Source: Flavihumibacter fluminis
GTDB taxonomy: Bacteria > Bacteroidota > Bacteroidia > Chitinophagales > Chitinophagaceae
Direction of reading: 5' to 3'
Length of the DNA: 64,000 nt
Assembly (NCBI RefSeq): GCF_021491375.1
Contig: NZ_JAKEVY010000001.1
Location: 744,001-808,000, forward strand
Of the stretch, positions 27,745-36,011 are shown piece by piece; position 1 is the stretch's first letter; every line of letters starts with the position of its first letter. The translations under genes were made by a program, and so were the position numbers. Below the pieces are notes generated by a model. That model made no database searches. It saw only the letters and a list, made by a program, of their open reading frames with translations, and had not been told where the DNA came from.

Positions 27745-27752
27745 TACATTTG
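27745..27752 (+). promoter_or_regulatory. -7 promoter element upstream of the CPBP protease gene
   Basis: TACATTTG, an exact TAnnTTTG match and identical to the one at 24908, ends 11 bases before ATG 27764. No clear -33 element is found at the usual 19-21 base spacing. Confidence 0.4.
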
Positions 27753-27763
27753 TATAAAAAGTG

Positions 27764-28495
27764 ATGAAACCTTCCAATTCATTTATCGCTGGTTTTCTTA
27801 TTTTATTTTTTATCTATCATTTTCCAGAGTTTTTTCAATCGTTTTGGATAACAGCGCTATTCAAAATAGGATTTCTGATTGTCGCAATAATCCTGTGTCG
27901 CTTACAGGGATGGAAGGGATTAGAAGGATATGGACTTTCTTTCAATAAGAAATGGTATTTAGTTCTGGCATCTGGACTGTTGATAGGATTCGGTGCATTT
28001 GTTTCTTCAATACTTATCTCAATCGGAATACAATTCGAACAGATTGAAAATATTCAAAGTATTGAATTCTTTCTACAAAGTATTCCACTTACTTTACTAA
28101 TGACATTCTTCCCATCGATTGCTGAGGATATTTTAACACGTGGTTATTTGTATGGACATTTAAAATTACTGAAACCAACTATATGGATTTTACTTTCTTC
28201 AACAATTTATGTCTTAAATCATATCTGGCGACTGAACGATGGGATACCAGTTTTGTCTTATTTATTTTTGCTTGGAGTTGTCTTAGCTATTAGTGTTTTA
28301 GCAAAAAGATCATTATGGTTAGCTCTTGGTATTCACTGGGGCGCCAACATCGCATATGAACTGAGCAACTCAGGCCTAAAGCTGAATTCTGTGAGTAACA
28401 AGCCTGAAACATCAACCTGGCCCCTTGCCATAGTTTGGGGATTTACTTCACTCATCTTGCTGTTCATGTATCGCCGTCAACTTAAAAACTCATGA
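27764..28495 (+). CDS. CPBP-family intramembrane metalloprotease
   Basis: A 243-residue membrane protein with six to eight hydrophobic segments. The CPBP (CAAX/Abi) motifs are present in modified form: the EExxxR motif is E121-D-I-L-T-R126, a histidine follows in the next helix (H153 in YVLNHIW), and HxxxN is H191-W-G-A-N195. Such proteins cleave membrane-bound peptides or act in bacteriocin self-immunity. The ATG at 27764 is preferred to GTG 27761. Base composition is lower in GC than the surrounding genes, a hint of recent acquisition. Confidence 0.85.
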   Translation: MKPSNSFIAGFLILFFIYHFPEFFQSFWITALFKIGFLIVAIILCRLQGWKGLEGYGLSFNKKWYLVLASGLLIGFGAFVSSILISIGIQFEQIENIQSIEFFLQSIPLTLLMTFFPSIAEDILTRGYLYGHLKLLKPTIWILLSSTIYVLNHIWRLNDGIPVLSYLFLLGVVLAISVLAKRSLWLALGIHWGANIAYELSNSGLKLNSVSNKPETSTWPLAIVWGFTSLILLFMYRRQLKNS

Positions 28496-28588
28496 AGACT
28501 GGTTACTGATGCAATTCCCTCCAACGAAGATCCCTGCTTGCACAAAATACAGGTTGGTAGTTCTGAATGAAATTCAACGCACTGCACT

Positions 28589-28621
28589 AAAAAAAGACCG
28601 CCTGTTAAGCGATCTTTTTTT
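28589..28621 (-). terminator. Intrinsic terminator following the ssrA 3' remnant
   Basis: A 13-base stem (28589-28601 with 28609-28621, seven-base loop) starts with AAAAAAAG and ends in seven T. The one mismatch on the plus strand becomes a G-U wobble on the minus strand, so the signal is better in the minus direction, directly after the tmRNA 3' end. It could also end plus-strand transcription from the CPBP gene, 93 bases upstream. Confidence 0.75.
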
Positions 28622-28643
28622 AGTGGAGCTGGGGGGAGTCGAA
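28621..28643 (-). other. ssrA: 3' end of a tmRNA gene (ssrA), remnant acting as probable attachment site
   Basis: On the minus strand TTCGACTCCCCCCAGCTCCA (28643-28624) followed by CTA is the T-loop, 3' T-stem strand and acceptor 3' strand of tmRNA. Upstream of it (higher coordinates) the partner T-stem strand, expected as GGGGG, is absent: the sequence reads TGAGCTTTG, so the gene is cut in the T-loop. Integrases of tyrosine type often use exactly this T-loop-to-3'-end segment as the crossover identity block, leaving such a remnant at one end of the inserted element. I see no intact ssrA and no second copy of this block in the window. Confidence 0.75.
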
Positions 28644-29430
28644 CAAAGCTCACAACTAATTTAATATCAATAAGATGGAAATGACAAAACCTATTAGTTC
28701 AATGAATTATTCAATCACTATTTTTACTTTGTAACGCAAACTGAAAATACGTAAATTTTATCAATAGTTTCGAAATCTTGACAAACAACTTTAGACCGCT
28801 TTTTTTCTTGTTTATCCAAAACATGATGTGTAAGTTTCATCAAAAGGAAAATTCATACCTGAAATTAATAAAAATCCCAAGCCGGACAAGTTGGAATCGA
28901 TCTCTTTTAATTTCGAATTCGTTTTTCAAGTTAAAAACAGGCATAATAAGCGGAAAATCATTACAGAATTTATTGAATACTCTGGGAAAATCAACCTAGC
29001 TAAACTCCTCAAAAACAATGTGGTTTATTTGTAGATAAAAAATTTATACACATAAATAGTAAAGTACGGCAAGGAGCAATTTTACCGCAACACGGATTAC
29101 GGGGAATTCGACATTATCGATTGTAAAACAAGATTGATTGTGTTATGTAGTTTTCTGATCCTTCGAGATTCATTTCTCTCCGCCTCTTTTCCTTTCCAGC
29201 ACATTCGCTGAATTTTGAGAATAAAAAAATAGAAGAGTTACTCTAAGAGCGGGGTTCGAACCATACTCTATAGTTTTATGAAAATCAATAAGTTGACTGC
29301 AATTAAAAAAATGAATTCAATGGTCTGTTCAAGATTCTAATATTTTTCTAAATTAAATAAAATGCTACATCTTGATTTGCATTAAAACTGGGCTCTAATT
29401 CATAGGTTCCAGTTCTGGGTATACTTAAAA
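28644..29430. other. AT-rich junction region without an intact gene
   Basis: Between the ssrA remnant and the first gene of the carbohydrate locus the DNA is AT-rich and shows only broken coding-like stretches. One runs on the plus strand at 28834-29034 after a TAA with no proper start codon; it encodes 66 residues that look protein-like (includes ISFNFEFVFQVKNRHNK and ITEFIEYSGKINLAKLL). A second at about 29056-29210 includes FYRNTDYGEFDIIDCKTRLIV. I recognise neither. They may be relics of an integrase or cargo gene. No tRNA, repeat array or terminator is visible apart from the elements listed. Confidence 0.45.
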
Positions 29431-31008
29431 CTACCTAATCCACTCCCCATTAACCAGCCTCATTATACCCAAAGGATTTTCATCCTTCAATTCCTCGGGC
29501 AACAAAAAAGAAGGAAAATTCTGATAACAAACAGGCCTTGTAAACCTGTATATAGCATAGGTTCCAACGGATGTGGATGAGGGCGCTGTTGTGGCGGGAA
29601 AAGGTCCGCCATGAACCATGGCATGGCATACTTCCACCCCTGTTGGAAACCCATTGATGATCAGTCTGCCGGCCTTTTGTTCAAGAATTGCAATCAGATC
29701 TTTATTGGCTTCCAGGTCTTCCTGGGATCCATGTATCGTCATAGTAAGATGACCTTCCATTGACTCCGCCACCTCAATAATTTCCTGCCTATTACCAGCT
29801 TCCACTACGAGGCTGCAGGGTCCAAAGATTTCATCTGATAGGACAGGATTTGTTAGCAATGTCCTGGCAGTTGTTCGAAACAATAAAGGTTGTACCGCGG
29901 TATGACCATCCGGTAACAGTCCTGATGCCAATACTTCTAAATGCTTTTCTTTGGTCCGCTCGAATACACTCTGCCTATAGGTTTGTTGAATCGCCTCTGT
30001 TAACATAATTCCACCGGCTGCTAAAGTAAATTGTTCCTTAAGTAACTCCGGAAACTGACTCTGGCCATGCTCCTGTAATACCACCATCAAACCCGGATTG
30101 GTGCAAAACTGGCCAACACCCTGGGTTACGGAAGCTGCGTAATCAAGTGCTATTTTTTTACCATTTTCTTTCATGGCACCTGGCAATACAAAAACTGGGT
30201 TGGCGCTTCCCATCTCTGCAAAAACCGGGATAGGAAAAGGTCGCTGTTGAGCAGCATCGTAAATAGCTTTACCTCCCCGGAAAGAGCCAGTGAATCCAAC
30301 AGCTTTGATTGCCGGATGTTTAACCAGGTTCATCCCGGTTGTAAAACCATCATCTTGCAACAAAGAGAAAACACCATCCGGAAGTCCACATTTTTTAGCG
30401 GCCCTGCAAATCGCCTGACCAACCAGATCAGAAGTGCCGGGATGAGCCGGATGAGCTTTCACCACAACCGGGCATCCGGCTGCAAGTGCCGATGCTGTAT
30501 CACCACCGGCAACTGAAAAAGCCAGTGGAAAATTACTTGCTCCGAATACTGCTACCGGACCCAGTGCCACTTGCATCATCCTGATATCTGGTCTTGGTAT
30601 GGGCTGGCGATCCGGCAGTGCTGTATCTATGCGGGCATTTACCCAGGATCCTTCGTGTAATAACTTCGCAAATAAATTCAACTGGCCAATTGTCCTGCTT
30701 CGCTCACCTTGCAATCGAGCCAAAGGAAGGCCGGTTTCCGTATGAGCGATGTTTATCAGTAGATCACCAAGTAATTCAATCTCATTCCCAATAGTTTCGA
30801 GAAAACCGGCACGTATTTTTGCAGGTAGCTTACGATAATCCTTATACGCTTTTTCAGCCAGGCAGGCAGCCTCATTCAATTCCGCTTCCGTAGCCCGGCA
30901 GAATGCAACAAGCAGGAGATTACCATCCGCCGGATTCTTTGCATAAAAAACTTTATTCCCCTCAGCTGAAAATTTATTTCCGATGATCTGCATTCCAATA
31001 ACTGCCAT
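29431..31008 (-). CDS. Alpha-ketoglutarate semialdehyde dehydrogenase (2,5-dioxovalerate dehydrogenase) type
   Basis: A 525-residue NAD(P)-dependent aldehyde dehydrogenase. The catalytic residues are E265 (FAEMGSANPVF) and C302 (GQFCTNPG), and the cofactor motif is GFTGSFRGGK. The length and the FGASNFPLAFSVAGGDTASALAAGCPVVVKAHPAHPG block are those of the KGSADH group, which oxidises 2,5-dioxopentanoate to alpha-ketoglutarate at the end of the non-phosphorylative pentose (Weimberg) and related sugar-acid routes. It lies 6 bases after the FAH-family gene. An internal ATG at 30993 (MQIIGNKFSAEG) is an equally good start. The oxidised aldehyde is inferred, not proven. Confidence 0.85.
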   Translation of the reverse strand: MAVIGMQIIGNKFSAEGNKVFYAKNPADGNLLLVAFCRATEAELNEAACLAEKAYKDYRKLPAKIRAGFLETIGNEIELLGDLLINIAHTETGLPLARLQGERSRTIGQLNLFAKLLHEGSWVNARIDTALPDRQPIPRPDIRMMQVALGPVAVFGASNFPLAFSVAGGDTASALAAGCPVVVKAHPAHPGTSDLVGQAICRAAKKCGLPDGVFSLLQDDGFTTGMNLVKHPAIKAVGFTGSFRGGKAIYDAAQQRPFPIPVFAEMGSANPVFVLPGAMKENGKKIALDYAASVTQGVGQFCTNPGLMVVLQEHGQSQFPELLKEQFTLAAGGIMLTEAIQQTYRQSVFERTKEKHLEVLASGLLPDGHTAVQPLLFRTTARTLLTNPVLSDEIFGPCSLVVEAGNRQEIIEVAESMEGHLTMTIHGSQEDLEANKDLIAILEQKAGRLIINGFPTGVEVCHAMVHGGPFPATTAPSSTSVGTYAIYRFTRPVCYQNFPSFLLPEELKDENPLGIMRLVNGEWIR

Positions 31009-31014
31009 AAGCTT

Positions 31015-31860
31015 TTACCCTTTTTGTGCCACAATATTGTATAAGGTCCCAATAGAGTCAATACTTACAAACACTTCATCACCTGCCAGCAATGTAAATT
31101 CATTCGGTGGTACCAACCCGGTTCCTGTCATCAGAAATACTCCATTCGGAAAGCTGGTTTCCCGGAAAAGAAAGCCGATCAGTTCTTCGTGCCCGCGCTT
31201 CATGCGATTGATCGAGATGCTTCCTTCAAACACAATAGCTCCCTTTCTTTTAATCTCAAGCCGTATTTGCGTTGCCGGATCAATTGGGTTTTTAGGAACA
31301 TACAGGCAGGGTCCGATTGCTGCTGAGGCATCGTAACTCTTGGCTTGTGGCAGATACAGCGGGTTTTCTCCTTCAATATCCCGGGAACTCATATCATTAC
31401 CACAAGTATAACCCTGTATTTTTCCAGAGGCACTTGCAAAAAGTGTCAGTTCCGGTTCCGGGACATTCCATTTCGAATCACGCCGGATATGCACGTATTC
31501 ACCTGTCCCTACGGTTCTTGCCGGTGTTGCTTTAAAAAAAAGCTCCGGTCTTTCCGCATCATACACCCTGGCATAAAAATCACCTCCGCCGGAATCTTTT
31601 GACTCTTCTATCCTGGCTTCCCTGCTTTTCAGATAGGTAACCCCGGAAGCCCAAACTTCCTGCTGGCCAATGGGAGCAAGAATTTCATCATTTAACCAAC
31701 CACCTATCATCTCTTCCGGAACTTCATTGCTAAGTTCCATTATCACCTGCTCATGCAGCTGATCGCGATTGATGAAAGCATCCCAATCTTTACCTTTCAG
31801 GAGAAAAAAATTAGTTTCGAACTGAACTACAATTCCTTTCCTCGTTTTAAAAAGTTTCAT
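31015..31860 (-). CDS. FAH-family enzyme, probable 2-keto-3-deoxypentonate dehydratase (XylX-like)
   Basis: A 281-residue fumarylacetoacetate-hydrolase-fold protein. The metal site is E135 and E137 (VPEPELTLF) plus D156 ([22 protein letters not shown]). The blocks [15 protein letters not shown] and [22 protein letters not shown] resemble Caulobacter XylX, the 2-keto-3-deoxy-D-xylonate dehydratase, and its L-arabinose counterparts. The product of that step is alpha-ketoglutarate semialdehyde, substrate of the dehydrogenase encoded 6 bases downstream. A 2,4-diketo-3-deoxy-L-fuconate hydrolase of the same fold is the main alternative, given the fucosidases nearby. Sugar dehydrogenase, lactonase and sugar-acid dehydratase genes are not in the window. 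Confidence 0.75.
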   Translation of the reverse strand: MKLFKTRKGIVVQFETNFFLLKGKDWDAFINRDQLHEQVIMELSNEVPEEMIGGWLNDEILAPIGQQEVWASGVTYLKSREARIEESKDSGGGDFYARVYDAERPELFFKATPARTVGTGEYVHIRRDSKWNVPEPELTLFASASGKIQGYTCGNDMSSRDIEGENPLYLPQAKSYDASAAIGPCLYVPKNPIDPATQIRLEIKRKGAIVFEGSISINRMKRGHEELIGFLFRETSFPNGVFLMTGTGLVPPNEFTLLAGDEVFVSIDSIGTLYNIVAQKG

Positions 31861-31870
31861 GCATTTCTGT

Positions 31871-33979
31871 TTAACTTAATTCAATCATCTGATGACCATT
31901 CAATTTTGGAAGGGTGATTTCTAACCTGCTGCCAACCTTTCGGAACGAAAGGGAAGTTTGCTGCGGCACTAACCTGACTTTTCGGATAGCCTTCTCTGTC
32001 TTTACTGATACTTTCAGATCATATAATGGGATAACATCTTCTATAATATCAAAGTCTGCTCCTTTACGCTCCGGCAAATAATGCAAAAGGTGCAGTACCA
32101 GGCGATTTTGCTCCGCCTGCTCGTTTAATGCGGTTACCAAAGAGGATGGTCCATTATGCTTGACAATAGGTTCTGGAATAAAAAGTTTCAATGCATTTAA
32201 GATAAACTTCTTACACCAGGCAGGTGCATTCTTTGCATACTGGCTGAATATTGGGTGCATGAAATAAATGACGCTGTCATTTTTTACAATTGCAGGATAG
32301 CCCGTCTTACCTGAAGATGGCGTGTGTTTATGGGAGGAAAAATGATCCCATTCCCGGTTGAAATAAGGAATAGTAGTTTCAGCCAGCACTTCTGCTCCAG
32401 GGTTTGTCTTCACTTCCATCCCACGTTCATACATCACCAGTTCTGTATCGGGCAAACCATCTGAAATAGCCCCACGAGTCCGGATAAAATCCGGACTGTA
32501 AGGAGCAGGGCCAACCAGGCTGACACCAAATTCATTTAAGGCAAAGGACTTACCATCAGGAGATAAACCTGACTGAAAGCTGGCAATCAATTTACCTCCT
32601 CTGGAAAGATATTGTTGCAGTTTTGACTTGAGAGCAGGATCAACAGGGATTTCATCCGGTAAGATCAACACTTTATACTTGTCAAAAGTTGAGGAAGAAT
32701 CCAGGATATCAAATTGCATGGAGCCCTCCTGCAGCAACTTTACTGCGCCTAACATGGAAGCTGGCTGTCTGACATCTCCCTTTACAAATTCTTCTGTAGA
32801 GAGCACGCCTATTTCGGTAAATGCTTTAGCACCTTCACACCAGGCCTCTTTCTCTGCTATCTGTTTGTATGCTGATCCGATCAGATCATAGGTTGCAGCA
32901 TCAAGCCGGCCTCTTGGATGCAATTGATCACCAATGGAACATCTGGCATTCATGGCTAGCATCATGGAAGTCTCAAATTCAAGTGCCGCTTTGTTTTTTA
33001 GCGAATGAAAATCACCCCAGCTTGTATGAAACTTCCCCGTCATACCCATAATATCCTGATTAAAATTTCTGGCATACCTGGCTGTCAATGGGAAGTGCAG
33101 ATAACCCCAGCCACCTGAAGGCAAGGACTCCAGCTCCAGGTGCGTATTGGAAACAAAAGTGGACCGGATTTGCGGACCCACATGGCCTCCGTTGTAGAAT
33201 ATGGTGCAATCCTTATCAAGCTTACGAATAAACGCAGAAAGGTCCTGCTTGTATTCCCTCATTACTTCTTTATAAAAATCATAGCGAACTTGTTCCTTGC
33301 TTGGATCCAGTCCCTTCTTCAGCATCGCATCAATACAATACTCATTCGCATTAGGCCTCACATGATGGATATCCAGGAATAGTCCGTCTACCGGCACCTG
33401 CTCAAAAAGATCGGCAATATAACTTTTCAGAAAATCGATATAAGGCGTCAGCACACATAGATGATTATAGAAGCCCGGGTGAAAACGGTTGGTATCACCA
33501 AAAGCGATTGGAGCACCTGCATCATCGCGCATTAGCCATTCAGGATGTTGTTTTGCGGTAAGGTAATCCCATTGAACAGTTACGTAAACCGGAGTTCGTA
33601 TACCCTGTTTATGGCAAGCTTCGATCTGCTCTTTCAGCAGGTTGCGTTTCAGGTGCGGATGGATCCTGTCTGCAAATTTCTTACTGTTGTGATAGATATA
33701 ACCATGATGGCACCGACCAAAAACGGTAACGGAATTGACATAGGCCTTCTTCAAGGTGGAAGCAAATTCTTCCGGGTCAAAATCCTGTGCCACATCAGGT
33801 ATCAATTCACTGGTATGGTAATCGAGGTGAACCTGGCGATACCTGAGGGAAGCATAGCCACCCGCGGTAAACGGGGCGGGGGCAAAACCGGCTTGCAGCC
33901 AATGGGGCAAGACAAGCAATGAAGAAGCCGCGAGGCCGGAATTTCGGATGAATGATCTTCTTGAAACCATAGTATTCAT
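31871..33979 (-). CDS. Tat-exported GH151-like alpha-L-fucosidase (GHL6 + beta-galactosidase trimerisation-like domains)
   Basis: A 702-residue protein. The start [18 protein letters not shown] carries a twin-arginine signal. The barrel domain (about residues 50-380) has the GHL6 hallmarks [55 protein letters not shown] and the acidic strand end [14 protein letters not shown] trimerisation-like flavodoxin fold ([29 protein letters not shown]) and a C-terminal beta domain follow, as in GH151 alpha-L-fucosidases. A longer frame to 34072 exists but overlaps the upstream esterase gene; ATG 33979 lies one base from that gene's stop. Fucose as substrate is inferred from family and context. Confidence 0.75.
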   Translation of the reverse strand: MNTMVSRRSFIRNSGLAASSLLVLPHWLQAGFAPAPFTAGGYASLRYRQVHLDYHTSELIPDVAQDFDPEEFASTLKKAYVNSVTVFGRCHHGYIYHNSKKFADRIHPHLKRNLLKEQIEACHKQGIRTPVYVTVQWDYLTAKQHPEWLMRDDAGAPIAFGDTNRFHPGFYNHLCVLTPYIDFLKSYIADLFEQVPVDGLFLDIHHVRPNANEYCIDAMLKKGLDPSKEQVRYDFYKEVMREYKQDLSAFIRKLDKDCTIFYNGGHVGPQIRSTFVSNTHLELESLPSGGWGYLHFPLTARYARNFNQDIMGMTGKFHTSWGDFHSLKNKAALEFETSMMLAMNARCSIGDQLHPRGRLDAATYDLIGSAYKQIAEKEAWCEGAKAFTEIGVLSTEEFVKGDVRQPASMLGAVKLLQEGSMQFDILDSSSTFDKYKVLILPDEIPVDPALKSKLQQYLSRGGKLIASFQSGLSPDGKSFALNEFGVSLVGPAPYSPDFIRTRGAISDGLPDTELVMYERGMEVKTNPGAEVLAETTIPYFNREWDHFSSHKHTPSSGKTGYPAIVKNDSVIYFMHPIFSQYAKNAPAWCKKFILNALKLFIPEPIVKHNGPSSLVTALNEQAEQNRLVLHLLHYLPERKGADFDIIEDVIPLYDLKVSVKTEKAIRKVRLVPQQTSLSFRKVGSRLEITLPKLNGHQMIELS

Positions 33980-33980
33980 T

Positions 33981-35906
33981 TTATCGAATGGATCTGTTGA
34001 ATGGTGCTGCCGGCAATCCTTCCTTATTGAACAGTCCGGCATCAGGGTTATCTGCCCATGCATAACGGACATGCACAGGTACTTTTACATGTTCGGTGTA
34101 CACGACTACCTTATTCTCCATGATAAAGGCCCTGGCCCAATGGAATCGGCCGTCCTCACCTGCTATTTCAAACCCTTTTACCAGTCCGTATTTATCAGGT
34201 GTAAGCAGTCCACTACCGGTACTGTTAAAACTCAGAAGTAATCGGGCACCTTGGGCCTCAATAGAATCGATCTGCGGTCCTGAGGCCACCAATTTCTCTT
34301 CACCGTATGCTATCTTCCTGGCCAGCAAATTCAATCGGTATCCTACATCCATTTTATTGACAGGATGGATATCAGTTGAATCCCCAACATCAATGGTAAA
34401 CGCAAGGGCAACATTGGGCAATGTTACCGCCTCCTGCTGTGCAGCCCTTATCAAGGTATAGTTCCCAACACGGTCCGGGGGTGCGGTAAAATTGGGAAGC
34501 TGTACCACCAGGAATGGCAATTGGGGCATCTTCCAATGGCTTCGCCAGTCATTGACCAGGGCCTGAAGGTGCCAGGCATAATCGGATGGCCGGGAGGTAT
34601 TGTTCTCTCCCTGGTACCAAATCACCCCCTTCAATCCAAAAGAAGTGAAAGGCACTACCATAGAATTGAAGAGGGAAGCAGGATAACTGTTCGGCCCCCT
34701 GAACAGCATGGGGTTCCTACTGAGGAAGCCGGGCCGGAACCGCCATTCGCCGGCCAGAGAAAGGGGTCCTGAAGGTTTTAACAGATACATGTCCGTGGCC
34801 TTCCCGATGAAACCACCGTAAGACCAGAACTTATATACTTTTGCAGCAATGAGGTTACTGCCTTCCCTGAACAGGGATGCAGGCACAACATAGAACTGTT
34901 GCTTTCCTATGGTCGCAGGTCCATCCAGTAGTTTCCCGTTCACATATACTTCCGCCTTATTGTGCACCTGGCCCAGCGACAATAGCATTGGCTTCTTGAT
35001 ATCATTACCTGACAATTCAATTGATTTCCTGAACCAGCCAACCCCTTCCCCCTTATATCCCAGCACATCCCATACCGCCGGGGCAGTGATGGTTGGCCAA
35101 TCTGCATCATTGGTAACAGGGTCCTTCCAGTTTTCCCTCCCTCCCAGGTCTGCATGGATAAGCGAATCTTCCCAACGCTGCTGGCTTTCCTTTGATTGCT
35201 GCAGATAGGATTCCGGATCACCAACCGACCCCAGCCTGTCCAAAGCAGCACGATGCTTTTCCAATTGCGTAAGGGTCCCGGGACTGATCCATGGTTCAAT
35301 ATCCGTTCCACCCCAGGCACTAACAATGATACCTATGGGTACTTTTTTCTCCTGCTGGAGGAATCTTGCAAAATAAGTGGCGACGGCAGAAAAAGCCGGG
35401 GCGTTTTCAGGTGTACAGGGAAGCCATTGGGCTCCCTGCACCTCTACGGTAGCCTTACCGGCCATCAGGTGAGGTACCGTATAGATACGAATGGAAGGAT
35501 GGTCAAAGGACCTGATCGCAGCCTTCTCCTTTTCCAACCAGCCAAGTTTCCACTCCATATTGGATTGGCCGCTGCAGAACCACACATCGCCGATAATCAC
35601 ATCCTTAAGCTCAATTGTATTCTTGCCGGTAAAACTCAACAGGAATGGGCCGCCTGCAGGTAGTGCCGGCAGCAGCACTGTCCATTTTCCGTTTCGGTCT
35701 GCTTTTACAACTGCCGAATTGTTTCCCAATTGAACCCTAACCCTTTCCCCTGCATCGGCCCAACCCAACAAACGGATGGGTTGATCTCGTTGGAGGACCA
35801 TATGATCAGAATAATAGCCGGGAATGGAGACCCTGGCAGCAACCACTGTCGTCACCAGGCAGGCGAGGAAAAGAAATATGGTTCGCAATGCAGGACTAAT
35901 TTTCAT
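33981..35906 (-). CDS. Sialate O-acetylesterase-type (SASA/SGNH) carbohydrate esterase
   Basis: A 641-residue exported protein (signal peptide to about residue 24). The SGNH-like blocks are CSGQSNMEWK with S115 as nucleophile, VSAWGGTDIEPW, GVIWYQGENN and the Asp-His pair in DIHPVNKMD. Between the first and later blocks (about 220-400) an extra jelly-roll-like domain is inserted, as in many Bacteroidota members. The enzyme removes O-acetyl groups from sugars; the true sugar need not be sialic acid, and in this locus acetylated plant or bacterial glycans are more likely. It is the first gene after the IS insertion, which separates it from the SusC/SusD promoter. Confidence 0.88.
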   Translation of the reverse strand: MKISPALRTIFLFLACLVTTVVAARVSIPGYYSDHMVLQRDQPIRLLGWADAGERVRVQLGNNSAVVKADRNGKWTVLLPALPAGGPFLLSFTGKNTIELKDVIIGDVWFCSGQSNMEWKLGWLEKEKAAIRSFDHPSIRIYTVPHLMAGKATVEVQGAQWLPCTPENAPAFSAVATYFARFLQQEKKVPIGIIVSAWGGTDIEPWISPGTLTQLEKHRAALDRLGSVGDPESYLQQSKESQQRWEDSLIHADLGGRENWKDPVTNDADWPTITAPAVWDVLGYKGEGVGWFRKSIELSGNDIKKPMLLSLGQVHNKAEVYVNGKLLDGPATIGKQQFYVVPASLFREGSNLIAAKVYKFWSYGGFIGKATDMYLLKPSGPLSLAGEWRFRPGFLSRNPMLFRGPNSYPASLFNSMVVPFTSFGLKGVIWYQGENNTSRPSDYAWHLQALVNDWRSHWKMPQLPFLVVQLPNFTAPPDRVGNYTLIRAAQQEAVTLPNVALAFTIDVGDSTDIHPVNKMDVGYRLNLLARKIAYGEEKLVASGPQIDSIEAQGARLLLSFNSTGSGLLTPDKYGLVKGFEIAGEDGRFHWARAFIMENKVVVYTEHVKVPVHVRYAWADNPDAGLFNKEGLPAAPFNRSIR

Positions 35907-36002
35907 AACAAACTGGCACCAGCTAAAGCACTATATGCCATTATGAAAGTATAGAATAGGTATAGAGGGAAATTATACAATATTGGCAAATCATTAAAGG
36001 AT

Positions 36003-36011
36003 ATTAAGATG
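36003..36011. repeat. Target-site duplication, left copy
   Basis: ATTAAGATG stands immediately left of the insertion sequence and is repeated immediately right of it at 37434-37442. A perfect 9-base duplication marks the site of insertion and suggests the event is not very old. Confidence 0.8.

Noticed and set aside
27595-27760. Plus-strand frame beginning MPQKLSYNDPNRKYIELIKDYPS before the CPBP gene
   Set aside because: It continues only as a shadow of the CPBP gene in another frame and has no family features. A small gene or relic cannot be excluded.
29244-29270. GGGGTTCGAACC, which looks like a tRNA T-loop
   Set aside because: The flanking bases do not form a T-stem or acceptor stem on either strand, so there is no tRNA. 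It may be chance or a decayed fragment.
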